From contig JANFOG010000001.1 in NCBI GenBank assembly GCA_024336345.1, positions 4,526,001-4,590,000 of the forward strand: a DNA stretch of 64,000 nucleotides, written 5' to 3'. Both the position numbers and the translations under genes were made by a program. The stretch is from Mariannaea sp. PMI_226. Its lineage: Eukaryota; Ascomycota; Sordariomycetes; Hypocreales; Nectriaceae. The notes under the pieces were generated by a model. That model was not told the origin of the DNA, ran no database searches, and saw nothing but the letters and a program-made list of their open reading frames with translations. Position 1 is the first letter of the stretch, and each line of letters starts with the position of its first letter. Positions 1 to 9,188 of this stretch are shown here, one piece after another.

Positions 1-1136
1 AGAACCCGCTGGTCCAGAGTGAGGATGTCTCAGCTGGTGGGAGCTCTGGTGGGAGCGCCGTAGCGGTCAAACTTGGAGATGCAGATATTGCACTTGGCAC
101 AGACACTGGTGGCTCGATCCGACTGCCAGCAGCATATACGGGCACCGTTGGTTACAAGCCTAGCTATGGCATGATCTCTCGTTTCGGTGTCGTACCTTAT
201 GCAAATTCTCTAGATACAGTTGGCTTCTTGGCAAACGAAGTCGAACATATCTACGACGTCGTCTTCAAGACTGGCCTCCATAAGGAACATGACTCTAATG
301 ACCCGACATCACTTCCTGAAGTCTCCCGCAGACGTTGCACCAAACTATCACCTGCCACTCTACCAAACCTTTCGCAAATCAATATTGGTATTCCTCTCGA
401 ATACAACATCTCAGAACTTGACCCGTCGATTCACGATACATGGATTGCCGCTGCTTTCAAACTCGAATCTTTAGGCGTCAACCTTGTCCCTATCTCCCTA
501 CCCTCTACCAAGGAAGCTCTCTGCGCTTACTATGTCCTGGCTCCTGCAGAAGCATCTTCCAATCTGGCTAAATACGATGGCGTTCGTTATGGTGTTCGAG
601 GTGAAGGAAGCGATGCGGTTGGCGAGACTTTATACTCCGAAGCTCGCGGCGTTGGATTCGGCGAGGAGGTTAAACGAAGAATTCTCTTGGGCACGTACAG
701 TCTTAGCTCTGAAGCTATGGATAATTACTTCATCCAGGCCCAAAAAGTTCGACGAATGGTACAAAAAGACTTTGACCGTGTCTTTAAGCTCGACAACCCT
801 CTCTATGAGCCTGAGCAATTCGATCTCAGCGACATGGCTGAAGCGACGGGCATGGAGGATAAGCGCGGTCCATTGCAGGTTGATTTCATTCTCTGCCCTA
901 CAGCGCCGACGTTCCCGCCTAGATTGGACGAGATTCAAGGCCAGAGTAGTGTGGACGTTTATATGAATGACGTCTTCACGGTACCTGCAAGTCTTGCAGG
1001 CTTACCAGCGGTGAGCGTTCCTGCAATTGTGAAGGGAGGTCAATTCCCCGCTGGGTTGCAGGTGATAGGACAGTATTGGGATGATCAGAGAGTACTGCTT
1101 TTTGCAGAAAAGCTCCAGGAGGCCATGGTTGCCTAA
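1..1136 (+). CDS. Glutamyl-tRNA(Gln) amidotransferase subunit A, mitochondrial (3' part)
   Basis: Partial CDS. The reading frame is open from base 3 to the TAA at 1134-1136, and the 5' part lies outside the window. The first visible residues carry the amidase signature: the Gly/Ser loop GGSSGGSA, then GTDTGGSIRLPAA, whose Ser is the expected acyl-enzyme nucleophile; the catalytic Lys would lie upstream of the edge. The remainder (GTVGYKPSYGMISRFG, then a C-terminal block ending GLPAVSVPA and GLQVIGQYWDD) is typical of GatA/HER2 rather than fatty-acid amidases. Known family role: in the GatCAB-type complex it hydrolyses glutamine and passes ammonia to misacylated Glu-tRNA(Gln) in mitochondria. 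No intron is needed in the visible 378 codons. Targeting sequence and start are not visible. The next gene is convergent on the other strand. Confidence 0.9.
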   Translation, partial: NPLVQSEDVSAGGSSGGSAVAVKLGDADIALGTDTGGSIRLPAAYTGTVGYKPSYGMISRFGVVPYANSLDTVGFLANEVEHIYDVVFKTGLHKEHDSNDPTSLPEVSRRRCTKLSPATLPNLSQINIGIPLEYNISELDPSIHDTWIAAAFKLESLGVNLVPISLPSTKEALCAYYVLAPAEASSNLAKYDGVRYGVRGEGSDAVGETLYSEARGVGFGEEVKRRILLGTYSLSSEAMDNYFIQAQKVRRMVQKDFDRVFKLDNPLYEPEQFDLSDMAEATGMEDKRGPLQVDFILCPTAPTFPPRLDEIQGQSSVDVYMNDVFTVPASLAGLPAVSVPAIVKGGQFPAGLQVIGQYWDDQRVLLFAEKLQEAMVA

Positions 1137-1629
1137 GATGTAACATTTACTAGCGATTTGTGACATATTATTGTATGATATAGCTCTTGATGATGAAAAT
1201 GAGAATTGAAATTGGCTGCACTGGCAGCTATAACTAGCACTCTCTCATATCATCTCTCTTTTCATGTCGTTAAAGCGTCCGCCACAAAGCTGGGTTAAGC
1301 ATTAGGCGCTCTTAATTCTAACCCTTCCCTTCTTGCATAGCCCTGGAATAGCATCAGGGGGGTTCCAGAATGATGCTTGGCAAATCATTGGCCAGATATT
1401 CGTCGAGTTCAGTAATCCTCCTCCATCATGTCTTGGCTCGAGCTAATCAACTGGGGGATGACAAGAGGCTAAGCTAAGAGTTTTGGAAGAGGTGAAAGGT
1501 CGTTCTAGTCAGCCACTCAAAGTGGTAAGGCTATACATAGAGCTCGAAGTTGGGCTTCAAGGATCCAAAGGGAGCCTTTACGGGTTGGACGGTTGTCTCG
1601 GTTCGATCGATTGGACATAGACCTCAAGC
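1137..1629. other. Convergent intergenic region, no gene seen
   Basis: This is the 3' flank between convergent GatA and PRP38. It must contain both 3' UTRs. I see no open frame with family signature and no RNA gene. Confidence 0.5.
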
Positions 1630-2421
1630 TCAGGGCGATCGGCTCCGACTGCGGCTTCGGCTGGGACTTCGACTGTGACTGCGACTGCGACTTCCTGGAC
1701 GTCCTTCACGGTCCACATCCATCTCATCATTATCTGACGCTTCGCCAGACTCCTCTCCGTCGCCATTTTGTTTGTCCTCCTCGTCATCCTCCTCAAGTAA
1801 ATCCTCTAGGTCTCCCAGAGCACTGACCCTCGGTTCCAAAAGTTCCAGGTCCTCCAATGTCTCTCGAGCGGGCATTTTCCATAAACTTGTGGCGCAAACT
1901 CGGTCTTTTGTGAGCAGGTCGTCCACAAACACATCAACAAAGGTCAGGCTCGTAGTTTCTCTGGTTTTACGTCGCAACTTCCGTCGGTCTTCGAGGAACG
2001 GCTCCAATATTGTATACACGTCCTTAGCCTGTCGCGTCAATCGTATATAGAAGCAAGCTAATGCGCGTAGGTACTTGAATGCTTCGCCACCATAATGGAG
2101 GTATTCTAGTAAGATCTCGTCGCTTGGCGCAAGCTCGAGCAGCTTGAAAGCTAGACATAGGAACGGGCTCGGCTTCTGAGTCGTGCCGTGTGTGCCGCCG
2201 ATAAATCGAACATGTTCGACGACGCGGTCGACAATGTCTGCCTCGTTGAGCGCGAAACATTGTTCCTTATAAAAATATGAGTCGACAATGCGATCCTTCA
2301 CGGCCTTTTCCATGATGGTGGCAGGATTGAGGCCGTTGGGGGCGAGGGCGGCATTGCTGCCACGCTCGTCGAGGAAGCGACGCGCATCAGCGTGGATAGT
2401 ATCATTATTAAATTTGGCCAT
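1630..2421 (-). CDS. PRP38: Pre-mRNA-splicing factor 38 (PRP38) with C-terminal RS tail
   Basis: Single-exon gene of 263 aa. The PRP38 domain spans about residues 10-180 and contains the family blocks NPATIMEKAVKDRIVDSYF, EHVRFIGGT, PSPFLCLAFKLL and KYLRALACFYIRL. PRP38 is a U4/U6.U5 tri-snRNP/B-complex component needed for spliceosome activation, so the product should be nuclear. A strongly acidic linker (about 195-220) follows, then a C-terminal run of Arg-Ser dipeptides (about 240-263). RS tails are common on metazoan PRP38 but absent in budding yeast. I chose the start at 2421 because conserved sequence begins soon after it; an in-frame Met 20 codons upstream (2481) is possible but its extension looks unconserved. 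Divergent from the small membrane-protein gene at 2744. Confidence 0.9.
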   Translation of the reverse strand: MAKFNNDTIHADARRFLDERGSNAALAPNGLNPATIMEKAVKDRIVDSYFYKEQCFALNEADIVDRVVEHVRFIGGTHGTTQKPSPFLCLAFKLLELAPSDEILLEYLHYGGEAFKYLRALACFYIRLTRQAKDVYTILEPFLEDRRKLRRKTRETTSLTFVDVFVDDLLTKDRVCATSLWKMPARETLEDLELLEPRVSALGDLEDLLEEDDEEDKQNGDGEESGEASDNDEMDVDREGRPGSRSRSHSRSPSRSRSRSRSP

Positions 2422-2743
2422 CGTGACGCTCGTAGAACACGAGGAACGATCACGAACAGGATGCGGCGTCAATGATGGCAATGATGGTAGTGGGGCTTGA
2501 AGTTCGAGCTTGGTGTTGGAAAAGTTATCAGCACGGGCCAGTTGTTAGCTACCCGCCCGATTATCGATTGTTGCTGGGCCGACCGAGTCAACAATCAGGT
2601 CTCCAGGTTTCTCTTCATGGGTGAGTGGAAGCATGACGATGACGACGACGCAGACAGAACAATATATATCCTCAACATATTAATTGCGCTCGAATTATCT
2701 AAGAACTATCGATTAATTTATTGCCACTGTTCAGCCATTCAAA
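2422..2743. promoter_or_regulatory. Divergent promoter between PRP38 and the 2744 gene
   Basis: Only 322 bp separate the two start codons, so both promoters and both 5' UTRs must share it. The right part is AT-rich, with an ATATAT-containing run near 2661-2670. No specific factor site can be assigned. Confidence 0.4.
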
Positions 2744-3420
2744 ATGGCAAAGTTGCTCCTGACATCCTCACAAGTCCAAGTCATCGCCTCTGGGCTCGTC
2801 GGTAAGTCACTTGCTCATAATCTCCACAATCCACAGCATTCCAGGTCCAGTCTGCTCATGTCCTGTTTTTAGTGATCCTTTGCACATTCGCGCTCTTCTT
2901 CAGCGGTTATATAATCCAGCAGCGCACCCTCAACGAGCTACGCTCTGCTATCCAGCCCCGATCTATTCCAGGTGGCGCACAACGCCATCGAGTCTCGAGC
3001 CCGTCACCATATGCCCACGCTTACCTCCCCGAACAGTTCCGCGAGAAGAAGACACAGCTCGATGATGGAACTATTATTATAGAGGAGAGTCAGGCAGACC
3101 GGGACGCAAGAGAACAGCTACAACTAGTTGGTGCTGGAGAGCCAGCATCCAACAGCAAGAGCGGCAAAAAGATTCTGAAGAAGGCAGGCAAAGACCTCGA
3201 CTTCCAAGTAAATCAGAATGCAAAGCAGGAAAATATCAATATAGTGGAACAGCTCAAGGCCAAGGTAAAGGCAAAGATGGCACCGGCGAGCGAGCCGGAC
3301 GCTGCGGTGAAGAATGAGAAGCCTCTCACTCGAGCACAGAGGCGGAAGATGATCAAGCAGGATTTGCAACGGTCAGCGCAAGCGGAGGATGGTCTGTACT
3401 ACCAAAGACGGATGTGGTAA
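2744..3420 (+). CDS. Small single-pass membrane protein with basic C-terminal tail, function unknown
   Basis: Two exons, 2744-2801 and 2873-3420, with a 71-nt intron (GTAAGT ... TTTTAG, phase 1) give 201 aa. A hydrophobic segment at about residues 10-33 (VIASGLVVILCTFALFFSGY across the splice) predicts an N-terminal membrane anchor or uncleaved signal anchor. The rest is hydrophilic: a Pro/Ser stretch, an acidic patch (DDGTIIIEESQADRDARE) and a Lys/Arg-rich end with LTRAQRRKMIKQDL. No catalytic motif is evident and I do not recognise a named family. The join fits because the hydrophobic segment is continuous across it and the second-exon frame has no Met of its own at the start. It shares a promoter with PRP38, which could mean co-expression (inference only). 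Confidence 0.65.
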
Positions 3421-3656
3421 TAGGTGTACGACTGGCTGGCCAGTGAGTTACGGACATCGCAATGTAAACAGGTATGAGGATCCGGGAAGGAAGGCGTTTT
3501 ATTTGCTTTTAAGGATAAGGGTATCGCGTATGCACGTATTCAGTTTATATCAAGGTGAATAAAAATGTATGGTGTATCATGCTGTTAGATGGGGAATAAG
3601 AAATGGAGTTCAAGAAGATGAGTGAGTTGTTCATACCAGCCGCTAGATACCTAACC

Positions 3657-5217
3657 TCAGTCCTCCAGCTGAACAGACGCCATCTCCTCGGTAATGATCC
3701 TCTGTTTAATGGAGTCCAGCAAATCCTCGCCCCGCCTTTTCAGATGTTCAAGCTCTTCTAAGCATTCTTCTAAACCTGCCTCTGACAACTCGTAAAGGAG
3801 GTCGAGTACAGAATTTAGGTCCCCCATCGCTGAAACCTCTCTGCTTACGTCAAAGGGGAGAAGTCGGCTTTTTTCCCATTGGCTTGCTAAACTATCCAGG
3901 GCTTCCATAGCTAGATTGAAGCTCTGTCGCGCTTCTCCAACTCTGAGGTACAAGGAAGCCATTGGTAAGGCCTGGAGGGAGTCAGGAGCAAACTTCCACC
4001 AATGGCATCGCTCCAAGACTTCTATCCCGGCCTCAATTTGATCCAGTTCACCGTTATGAAGGTTGCGCAGCAGCCAAGCACCCATAGATTTGGGATATGC
4101 CGTTGTCTCCAGGGTATTTATATCATGCGTCAACTGAGATGATATACTGTATTGGTAGCTCCCAGGTGGGACTCCGAGGCAACGCATAATAAATCTCATC
4201 TCGTCGCTCAAACCACGTGTCGTAATGTCGACTGCTCCCTTGATCTTGACTAGAGTTTCATATAACACATCGCATAGAGTGCCCATGAAGCTTGCTTCTT
4301 CATGGCTGGTTGACCATTGATGTACCTCGGAAAACAGCAACGCCAGGGGATGCAATGGACCTTTAACGGCAACAATTGTTTCTTGTGCATGACACAGCCA
4401 TAGCTGTGCAAGTTCAGGCCAATTCATAGTTCTTGCGTAAAGATAGTCTGTAATGACAAGCAAGAAGTGGGGGAAAGGTTGTGCAAACAAACTCTGAAAC
4501 TTGTCAAACTGCTTCTGGAGTGCATCATTAAGTGCCGTCAATGGCAAGTCATTGATGTCACTGAGAAAAGTAAGACTCGGCACAACATAATACTCTATAG
4601 AATATGGCTCGAGGTACGAGGTCGTATAGTGTTGGAAAGTGATAACCAAGTTTTCAAGCGAGTGGAGATCCTTGTTGGCAGTAAGTGACGGTGAAGGGGT
4701 AAGGACCACAATATGAGGAGGTAATAAAGCCTCAATGTGCCCTTTCATAAGTAGGTCTTCTGGAACATGCTTTTTGAGGCGGGCGGCGACCTGGGGATGA
4801 TTTCGAAGGTATCGCTCAAAATTCGCAGCAGAGACGCGCCGGCCGTGTCTCCAAAAGTCGGATCCAACTCCACGTGTTTGCCGACGAGCCTGAACACGGC
4901 CCATGGCCAGGACCTCATCTGGTTGGAGACTTTTTTCCAGTTTCCAGTGTTTGAAGCGGAACTTGAACATCCTTGCACTAAGAGCGGTCATTTTGTCAGC
5001 CAAGACAATGAATGAATCTCAGGTTGTGCACACATTACACTCACCTGGCATAAAATCCATGTTTTCGTGCCATGACATCCATTATCTCGGTCAAAGTCTT
5101 GCCTTGACGGAGGTAGAGTCTTGAAAGTGTGGCTTTGTGCCTTTCCCAATCGGCCTGACTAGGCCCTCTCCCAGCGATGGAGGAGGGGGTATGTGTCGAA
5201 GTAGGAACAAGCGACAT
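3657..5217 (-). CDS. Clr5-domain-containing protein
   Basis: Two exons, 5217-5045 and 4977-3657, with a 66-nt intron (GTGAGT ... CTTAG, phase 2) give 497 aa. Across the splice the N-terminus reads as a Clr5 domain at about residues 20-75: SQADWERHKATLSRLYLRQG, then KTLTEIMDVMARKHGFYAS and FKFRFKHWKLEKSLQP. Clr5 domains are found at the N-terminus of many filamentous-fungal proteins and are named after a fission-yeast silencing factor; a DNA-binding or nuclear role is usually assumed, not shown. The remaining 400 residues look alpha-helical and resemble the variable C-terminal halves of such proteins, without a catalytic signature. The intron is needed because the second-exon frame lacks the first half of the domain. 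Confidence 0.75.
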
Positions 5218-6699
5218 GATGGGACAAGCGTTGTGTTTAGAAATGAAGCCAGAGGATTTTATGAGAACATGTGCGTTGGGAGTAGGTGAACCTGGGAGAT
5301 TCTACAACGAAGAAGTAGCTAGTCTTTATACTCGCCTTTCATGATAGCCATGCTGCGCGGATACATCTTCGATTGGCTGTAGACACAAGGACATGCATCA
5401 AAGTGCATATTCCATTGCCAAGGACCTAACAGTTTTGGCAAAAGTACGTCGCAGAACCATTTCAGCTCTGGGTCAAAAGTGCAAATGTAGAGCCGGAAAC
5501 GATTGGGCCAGAGCACAAGGACATTCGACATGCATCATCAGTCTACCAATTGAAATCGCGAAAAAAAAAAAAAATTCACCCATCAATTTAAGGCTAACTT
5601 AGTGAGTATCTCTTGATTCAATGTCGGAGAAGTTGCTGGCCTGTGCTGGTAGTCATGAGTGCGTAACATGACTGACTTACACCGTGAAGTGTTTCCTAAT
5701 TTTTCTCTCTGGCCATTCCCTCGGAGATCGATCGCCAAGCTACAGTGCTCAGCCTTATGTGCTACCAAAATAGAAGCATCGGAAACATGCAATGTATAAA
5801 GGGCAAAGGAAAAGGATGAGACAAAGACGAGTAGAAGAAGAATTTTCTATGCATATATATGCCTGTTCTCGGGTGGTCACTCAAATTGGCCTGATAGAAT
5901 CTGCCTCCTTACGGTGTAGTCACGGGGTACCTTCGATCGAGAAATCGTATAAAGTACATACCTTTTACCGCTTACCGGCCGCGAATAAACAGACTAAATA
6001 GGGCCGTGTACAGAATGGACCCGACGTTCAAATTCCTCGGAATGCTACTCTGTATACTGTAGAACAACCCAAAACAGCACGGTGAGACAGCGCGCCGCCC
6101 GCACTAATGCGACGAGTGGACAAGATCAAAAGAACATACTCTCCTTATGGGAGCCTAAAATAACTCTCTCTTCATTCACTTCCGGTAGGATGGGGCAAAC
6201 GGGTAACATGAAGAATACGATGTTGAGCCTTTCGCTGGGTTGAGGCAGTGTAGTGCGATCATGCCTTGTGGGCCGCCCAGTATAATTAATACAGGTACGA
6301 AGCTGCTGCCCCGGGTTTTTGAGCCGCCAGCTTCGACGGAGGGCTCCACTAAAACTGTTTGGTGGGGTCGACATCAAACATCACCTTGCCTTTAGCCCAT
6401 ATTATGTACTAGCCAAAGTTGACTTGGCCATCGCTATGTATTAATTGGAGATGTAACGAAATGCTATACACAGGTAGGTTTAAGGGCTACCTGATGAGCG
6501 CGCAGTGAGGGTTTTTTTTATTGCTTTCGAGATCCCCAGTCAAGTGGTCTGGAAGGATAGTGATGTGCATACCTTAATTTGATGTCACTGCACGCAGATG
6601 CTTTCCATCCAGAATGATCCTCACACTCTCCTTTATACTACGAGTAAGGTCTCAATTATGGCGCAGGGATTTCTGGGCCTTTGATGCCATGCAGAAAAT

Positions 6700-6815
6700 A
6701 GCCCTCAGGTAAGGCTAAGCTGCATGAAGCCGCTTAAATTTCCTGTGCTTGGTGCTTGGTGCTTGAACTGCGATGGCAGTGACGCCAGTCCCGTCAGTCA
6801 CAAGCAACGCACAGA
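6700..6815. repeat. Upstream repeat element, copy 1
   Basis: The segment containing GCATGAAGCCGCTTAAATTTC, the iterated TTGGTGC unit and CCCGTCAGTCACA recurs in diverged form at about 8262-8375 (GCATGAAGCCGCCCAAATTTC, then GGTGCTCGAACTG and CCCATCAGTCACA). Copy 1 sits about 250 bp upstream of the broken secreted-protein ORF at 7058, so it may be an old promoter region. Confidence 0.55.
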
Positions 6816-6894
6816 GAACGCTGAAAGCAGGCTGGGTAGGTAACCCCTCGATTATGGACGGGATCTGCACTGGCTTGGGTGTCACAAAATCAAG

Positions 6895-6903
6895 TATATA
6901 TAT
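6895..6903 (+). promoter_or_regulatory. TATA-like run before the 7058 ORF
   Basis: TATATATAT lies 155 bp upstream of the ATG at 7058. Spacing is consistent with a core promoter plus leader. An intron-like leader stretch (GGTAAGCG ... TTTAG) lies between them. Confidence 0.3.
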
Positions 6904-7057
6904 GCCAAGAATAGTTCCATTTCAGGGCAACAAAATATCCCATCACCTTCATTCCTTTTCGTATCTATTCACCACATTCCTTTATTTCCATTCTATTTGG
7001 TAAGCGGAGATGAGCATTGCTACTGAAGGCATCCGACTGATTTAGTTCCAGCTCAAT

Positions 7058-7318
7058 ATGAGATTCACTGTCATTATCCCAGCTCTCTTTTCCCTAGGCT
7101 TGGCATTGCCGACTACGGGAACAAATATTGAGGAATGGGCACCATTTGAGGAGCGTGGTGCTTATTGAATATGGGGATCAGCCAATAGTACGAGCTCCTG
7201 GTGCTACATCAATTACAAGGGGTCATCGGTTGGGCTGCGGTGTACAGATCATAACATGAGCAGAGTGTCGGGTTAGAAGATCTGTGTCGGATGGTGCGAC
7301 AACAATTACCGCGTATAA
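7058..7318 (+). pseudogene. Degenerate small secreted cysteine-containing protein
   Basis: One frame of 87 codons runs from ATG 7058 to TAA 7316-7318 but is broken by TGA at 7166-7168 and TAG at 7274-7276. It begins with a convincing signal peptide (MRFTVIIPALFSLGLALP) and reads on past the stops with four cysteines and several Trp/Tyr (WCYIN, RCTD, KICVGWCDNNY). That composition is typical of small secreted proteins. I found no canonical intron pair that removes either stop, so I call it a pseudogene. The alternative is an intact gene with unusual splicing. No named family recognised. Confidence 0.45.
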
Positions 7319-8002
7319 GTATTACTTGAGCTTACCAGTATACCGAACTTCGCTAGTTAACGCTGAAAATAGTACGGTGCAAGTTGCACCCGATAACTAG
7401 TGCACACCCGGCAGCCCTTTGTTCGTACTGATTCCTCTGGCTGAGCTCAGCCAAGCGGGAAGTATCAAACAGGATCATCAACGAATTCAGCACCTTGAAG
7501 CCCAAAATTCTTAGGTTTCTACCAATTCTCTTCTATCTCAAACATAGTAACAAGTACATACTGCGGGACCATTGCCGCCACGAACTCCAATTAGAATTCA
7601 CGTTTGGTTTTGTCATTGGTCGTACCTAATTACCTTATATTACCTTTAGATAGTAGAGTCTACTGAAAAAGATGTGGTCGAAGCTCCCCAGCCCCTCACG
7701 CGACGATAACGTAACATGTGTGGCATTCATTGCTTGCTTAGTTTCCGTTTCTTTCATGTATAAGATGCCCCGCTTACCGTCGCCTACTAGTTGCAGTATT
7801 ATATCAATCTAACGTTACTCGAGAAGTAGCGAAACTCATTTCGATTCCTCGACAACAACCCGGCCGAGGCACGCACGAGGTTGCCCGCTTCCACAGTTTT
7901 GATGGCAGAGACACTGACAAAGACTGACAGCAGGCTAGAGCTTCCATCCTGCGGAAACAATAGACCAGAATTCGTCAAGGGAGGCGGCCCATACCCCAAT
8001 AA
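7319..8002. other. Intergenic, no gene seen
   Basis: No supportable gene. The sequence AATTACCGCGT near 7304 (end of the pseudogene) recurs near 8234, another hint of local duplication. Confidence 0.35.
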
Positions 8003-8190
8003 GCCGTGTCTATTTCTCTCAGAAACGTCGTTCTGCAGCACCGAACCATCTTGCCACAAGCTAATCGAAACTCTTGAAAGTCTCTTCAGAAGCCTCATAA
8101 CTCAGCCGGCGTCTGTTATTCAGATCGCCTGTTCGTATATCGAGACGAAGACGCTCACTGATACCCCATCCAGATTCGTCCTCAAACGAT
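8003..8190 (+). pseudogene. Diverged fragment of the 9189-10722 secreted-protein gene
   Basis: The translation around 8085-8150 (SLFRSLITQPASVIQIAC, then SYIETKTLTDTP) matches exon 3 of the gene at 9189 (SLFSSLTDQPASVIQSAC, then SCIETKPPTDTS). DNA similarity extends left to about 8003, aligning with about 9743-9948. The frame ends at TAA 8193-8195 without the Thr/Val repeat or later exons, and no signal peptide is in frame. This is a truncated relic of a duplication. Confidence 0.6.
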
Positions 8191-8261
8191 TCTAAATACA
8201 ACTAGTAATGGTTCCCAATTAGCGCGTGCAAGAATTACCGCGTCTAATGATGATGTGCGGC

Positions 8262-8375
8262 GCATCATCCTTAGGTAACTATGGTCGAATTGCATGAAGC
8301 CGCCCAAATTTCGGTTGGTGCTCGAACTGAGGCAGCACTCACTGATACCAATCCCATCAGTCACACGTAGCCAGC
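8262..8375. repeat. Upstream repeat element, copy 2
   Basis: Diverged copy of the element at 6700-6815 (see that entry). Here it follows the gene relic instead of preceding a secreted-protein ORF, so the duplicated units are not simply collinear. Confidence 0.5.
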
Positions 8376-9188
8376 ACACACACACCAGGGACATTGCCCG
8401 CTTACGCGAAGGAGGATGAAAACTTCAACTTTTATTTTGAGGAGCATCACAAAGTCGCAGCTGTAGGGCTGAAGCTTTTCTCGATCTCTAGTGCCGTTGA
8501 GCTGACCCTCGCCGGCAATAACGGCATCTTTGGGGGCAATTCAGCTCTTAATTTTGCCAGCCTCTCCTAGCCCAAGTCCACTTGGCCAGCCGGGACTATT
8601 GGTTCGAAAAAGGCAACTCATTTTACTTAGTTGCAGAGATCGCTCAATCAATTCTCGTTATACATCTACATTAGTGCGTACTTGGTCCCAATACTATTAG
8701 ACCATAGATTATTAGCTGCATCTTATGGAGATATGTTGCAAAAATCTTGTTCTCACCGGAGAAACCGCAACAATTATAAGATAACTGATAAAAAAAAACA
8801 AGCACAAAACATAGGATTCTTCTTCGTTTTCTTCAGTTAGTCCTTGTTAAGAAATAAATCTCTGACAGGAGGCAGACCGCTAGCTTTAAGCTGGAAGTGT
8901 CTAACAATCTCAAGGATATAAAGGTCTTGCAGATCCATTTTCGGTCCAAGAATTTACCATTTCTGTTCCTGACACTAACAGGGATAAATCAATGTGGCGT
9001 TTCTAGCGCGGATAAGTCTTGTGAGAAAGGGGCTCCTGTGCTTTGAGATGAGAGTATGGAGAGAACTTACAGTCTGAATGGGAATTTATTTTTAAATCAC
9101 GGCTTCTCCCCCAGTCTTGGCACTTGGCACTTGGCACTTTTTTGAGACTTAGAAGGTGTCGACAGTTGTCTAGGATTCCTGCGCCAAG
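8376..9188. other. Intergenic, promoter side of the 9189 gene
   Basis: No gene supported. It includes a tandem CTTGGCA repeat (about 9118-9138) roughly 50-70 bp before the ATG at 9189, resembling the iterated TTGGTGC of the 6.7 kb element. Confidence 0.35.

Larger units (their letters stand above)
5218..7057. other. Gene-poor stretch upstream of decayed secreted-protein genes
   Basis: I see no coding region I can support. Short frames on both strands lack family signatures. The stretch contains a 13-base poly-A tract near 5561 and, from about 6700, an element repeated near 8.3 kb (separate entry). Confidence 0.4.

Noticed and set aside
5319..5531. 70-codon minus frame with Trp/Cys-rich reading (PELKWFCDVLLPKLL)
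   Set aside because: Looked protein-like, but no start context, partner exon or family could be found.
7881..8195. 104-codon ORF as a functional gene
   Set aside because: Only its second half resembles the 9189 gene and it lacks signal peptide, repeats and C-terminal domain, so it is treated as a relic.
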